Assembly: GCA_900768705.1 (NCBI GenBank) | Contig: CAAGEB010000121.1 | Coordinates: forward strand, 1-48,478 | Reading direction: 5' to 3' | From: Oscillospiraceae bacterium | GTDB lineage: Bacteria; Bacillota; Clostridia; Oscillospirales; Ruminococcaceae | Length of the DNA: 48,478 bases | Shown: positions 48,362-48,478 of the stretch, piece by piece | Numbering within the stretch: the stretch's first letter is position 1 | Layout of the letters: each line of letters opens with the position of its first letter | Position numbers and translations under genes: made by a program | The notes under the pieces: generated by a model | What the model saw: the letters and a program-made list of their open reading frames with translations, nothing else | Databases searched by the model: none | Told to the model about the DNA's origin: nothing

Positions 48362-48478
48362 GCCCGGCGCGCGTATTGGAATAAATCCCCATTCCGCTAC
48401 GCTCCATGGGGATTTATTCCAATACAGATCATCTCAAATTTTTTGAGGTAAATGTGTAAAGGGATATTGACAATATCA

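Larger units (their letters stand above)
47053..48478 (+). mobile_element. IS3-family insertion sequence, apparently complete
   Basis: The left end from TGATGTTGT (47053) to CTCAAAA (47091) matches, with one gap, the reverse complement of the last ~38 bases of the window, which begin TGATATTGTC when read from 48478. Both ends have the TG...CA termini of IS3 elements. Between them are orfA and orfB in overlapping phases with a slippery site. The element of 1426 bp interrupts a DUF262-type gene and ends on the final base, so the contig probably stops at a multicopy IS. The target duplication cannot be checked. Confidence 0.88.

Noticed and set aside
1..48478. CRISPR array or cas genes
   Set aside because: No regularly spaced repeats and no Cas-like proteins were seen; the repeats found are palindromic intergenic elements and IS ends.

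Overview
The window looks like a chromosomal segment from a low-to-medium GC Clostridia bacterium of the Ruminococcus group (Oscillospiraceae). Grounds are Firmicutes gene orders (M50-scpA-scpB-DUF2953-gerW-dac; aroQ-M24-efp; yqeG...rsfS-yqeK-nadD-yhbY; topA-trmFO-plsX-rnc-smc-ftsY; infC-rpmI-rplT), a T-box leader, sporulation-lineage genes (gerW, DUF2953), and a secreted GH26 mannanase lipoprotein as in fibre-degrading gut or rumen species. The genus is inferred, not proven. Nearly all housekeeping genes are on the minus strand.

Layout. 1-303: promoter and folded leader of something off the left edge. 0.3-5.9 kb: one long operon (site-2 protease, ScpA, ScpB, DUF2953, GerW, DD-carboxypeptidase, pseudouridine synthase, small hypothetical). 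6-10.5 kb: yqgF, ridA, an SGNH hydrolase, a DUF2625 protein, threonine dehydratase and thrH, with structured repeats between them. 10.5-14.2 kb: a tyrosine T-box operon holding a type II restriction-modification pair, tyrS and a fic gene. 14.2-25.8 kb: DAHP synthase, a TPR-like membrane protein, an exonuclease, an ABC-F ATPase, metY, hisC, a zinc-ribbon protein, efp, a degenerate M24 peptidase, aroQ, an AP-endonuclease-like protein and yqeG. 25.8-40.6 kb: ribosome, NAD and chromosome genes (rpsU, rsfS, yqeK, nadD, yhbY, rdgB, ftsY, smc, radical SAM, rnc, plsX, trmFO, topA, trmH). 40.6-43.4 kb: rplT, rpmI, infC, eno. 43.5-45.7 kb: a SprA-like metalloprotein, the mannanase and tRNA-Ser. 45.7-48.5 kb: an accessory tail with a DUF262/DUF1524 (GmrSD-like) defence gene cut by a complete IS3-family element whose right end is the last base of the window.

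The strongest lead is at 10.5-14.2 kb. A T-box leader with a Tyr (UAC) specifier should control tyrS, but an AT-rich restriction endonuclease/methyltransferase pair sits exactly between its terminator and tyrS, and a class III-type Fic gene follows tyrS by 12 bp. As laid out, uncharged tRNA-Tyr would raise transcription of the restriction enzyme, methylase, TyrRS and Fic toxin together. Other leads are an M24 peptidase beside efp that has lost most metal ligands, palindromic and MITE-like intergenic repeats, an infC gene that probably starts at AUC behind an attenuator, and an IS3 element with a U_UUU_UUC frameshift site.
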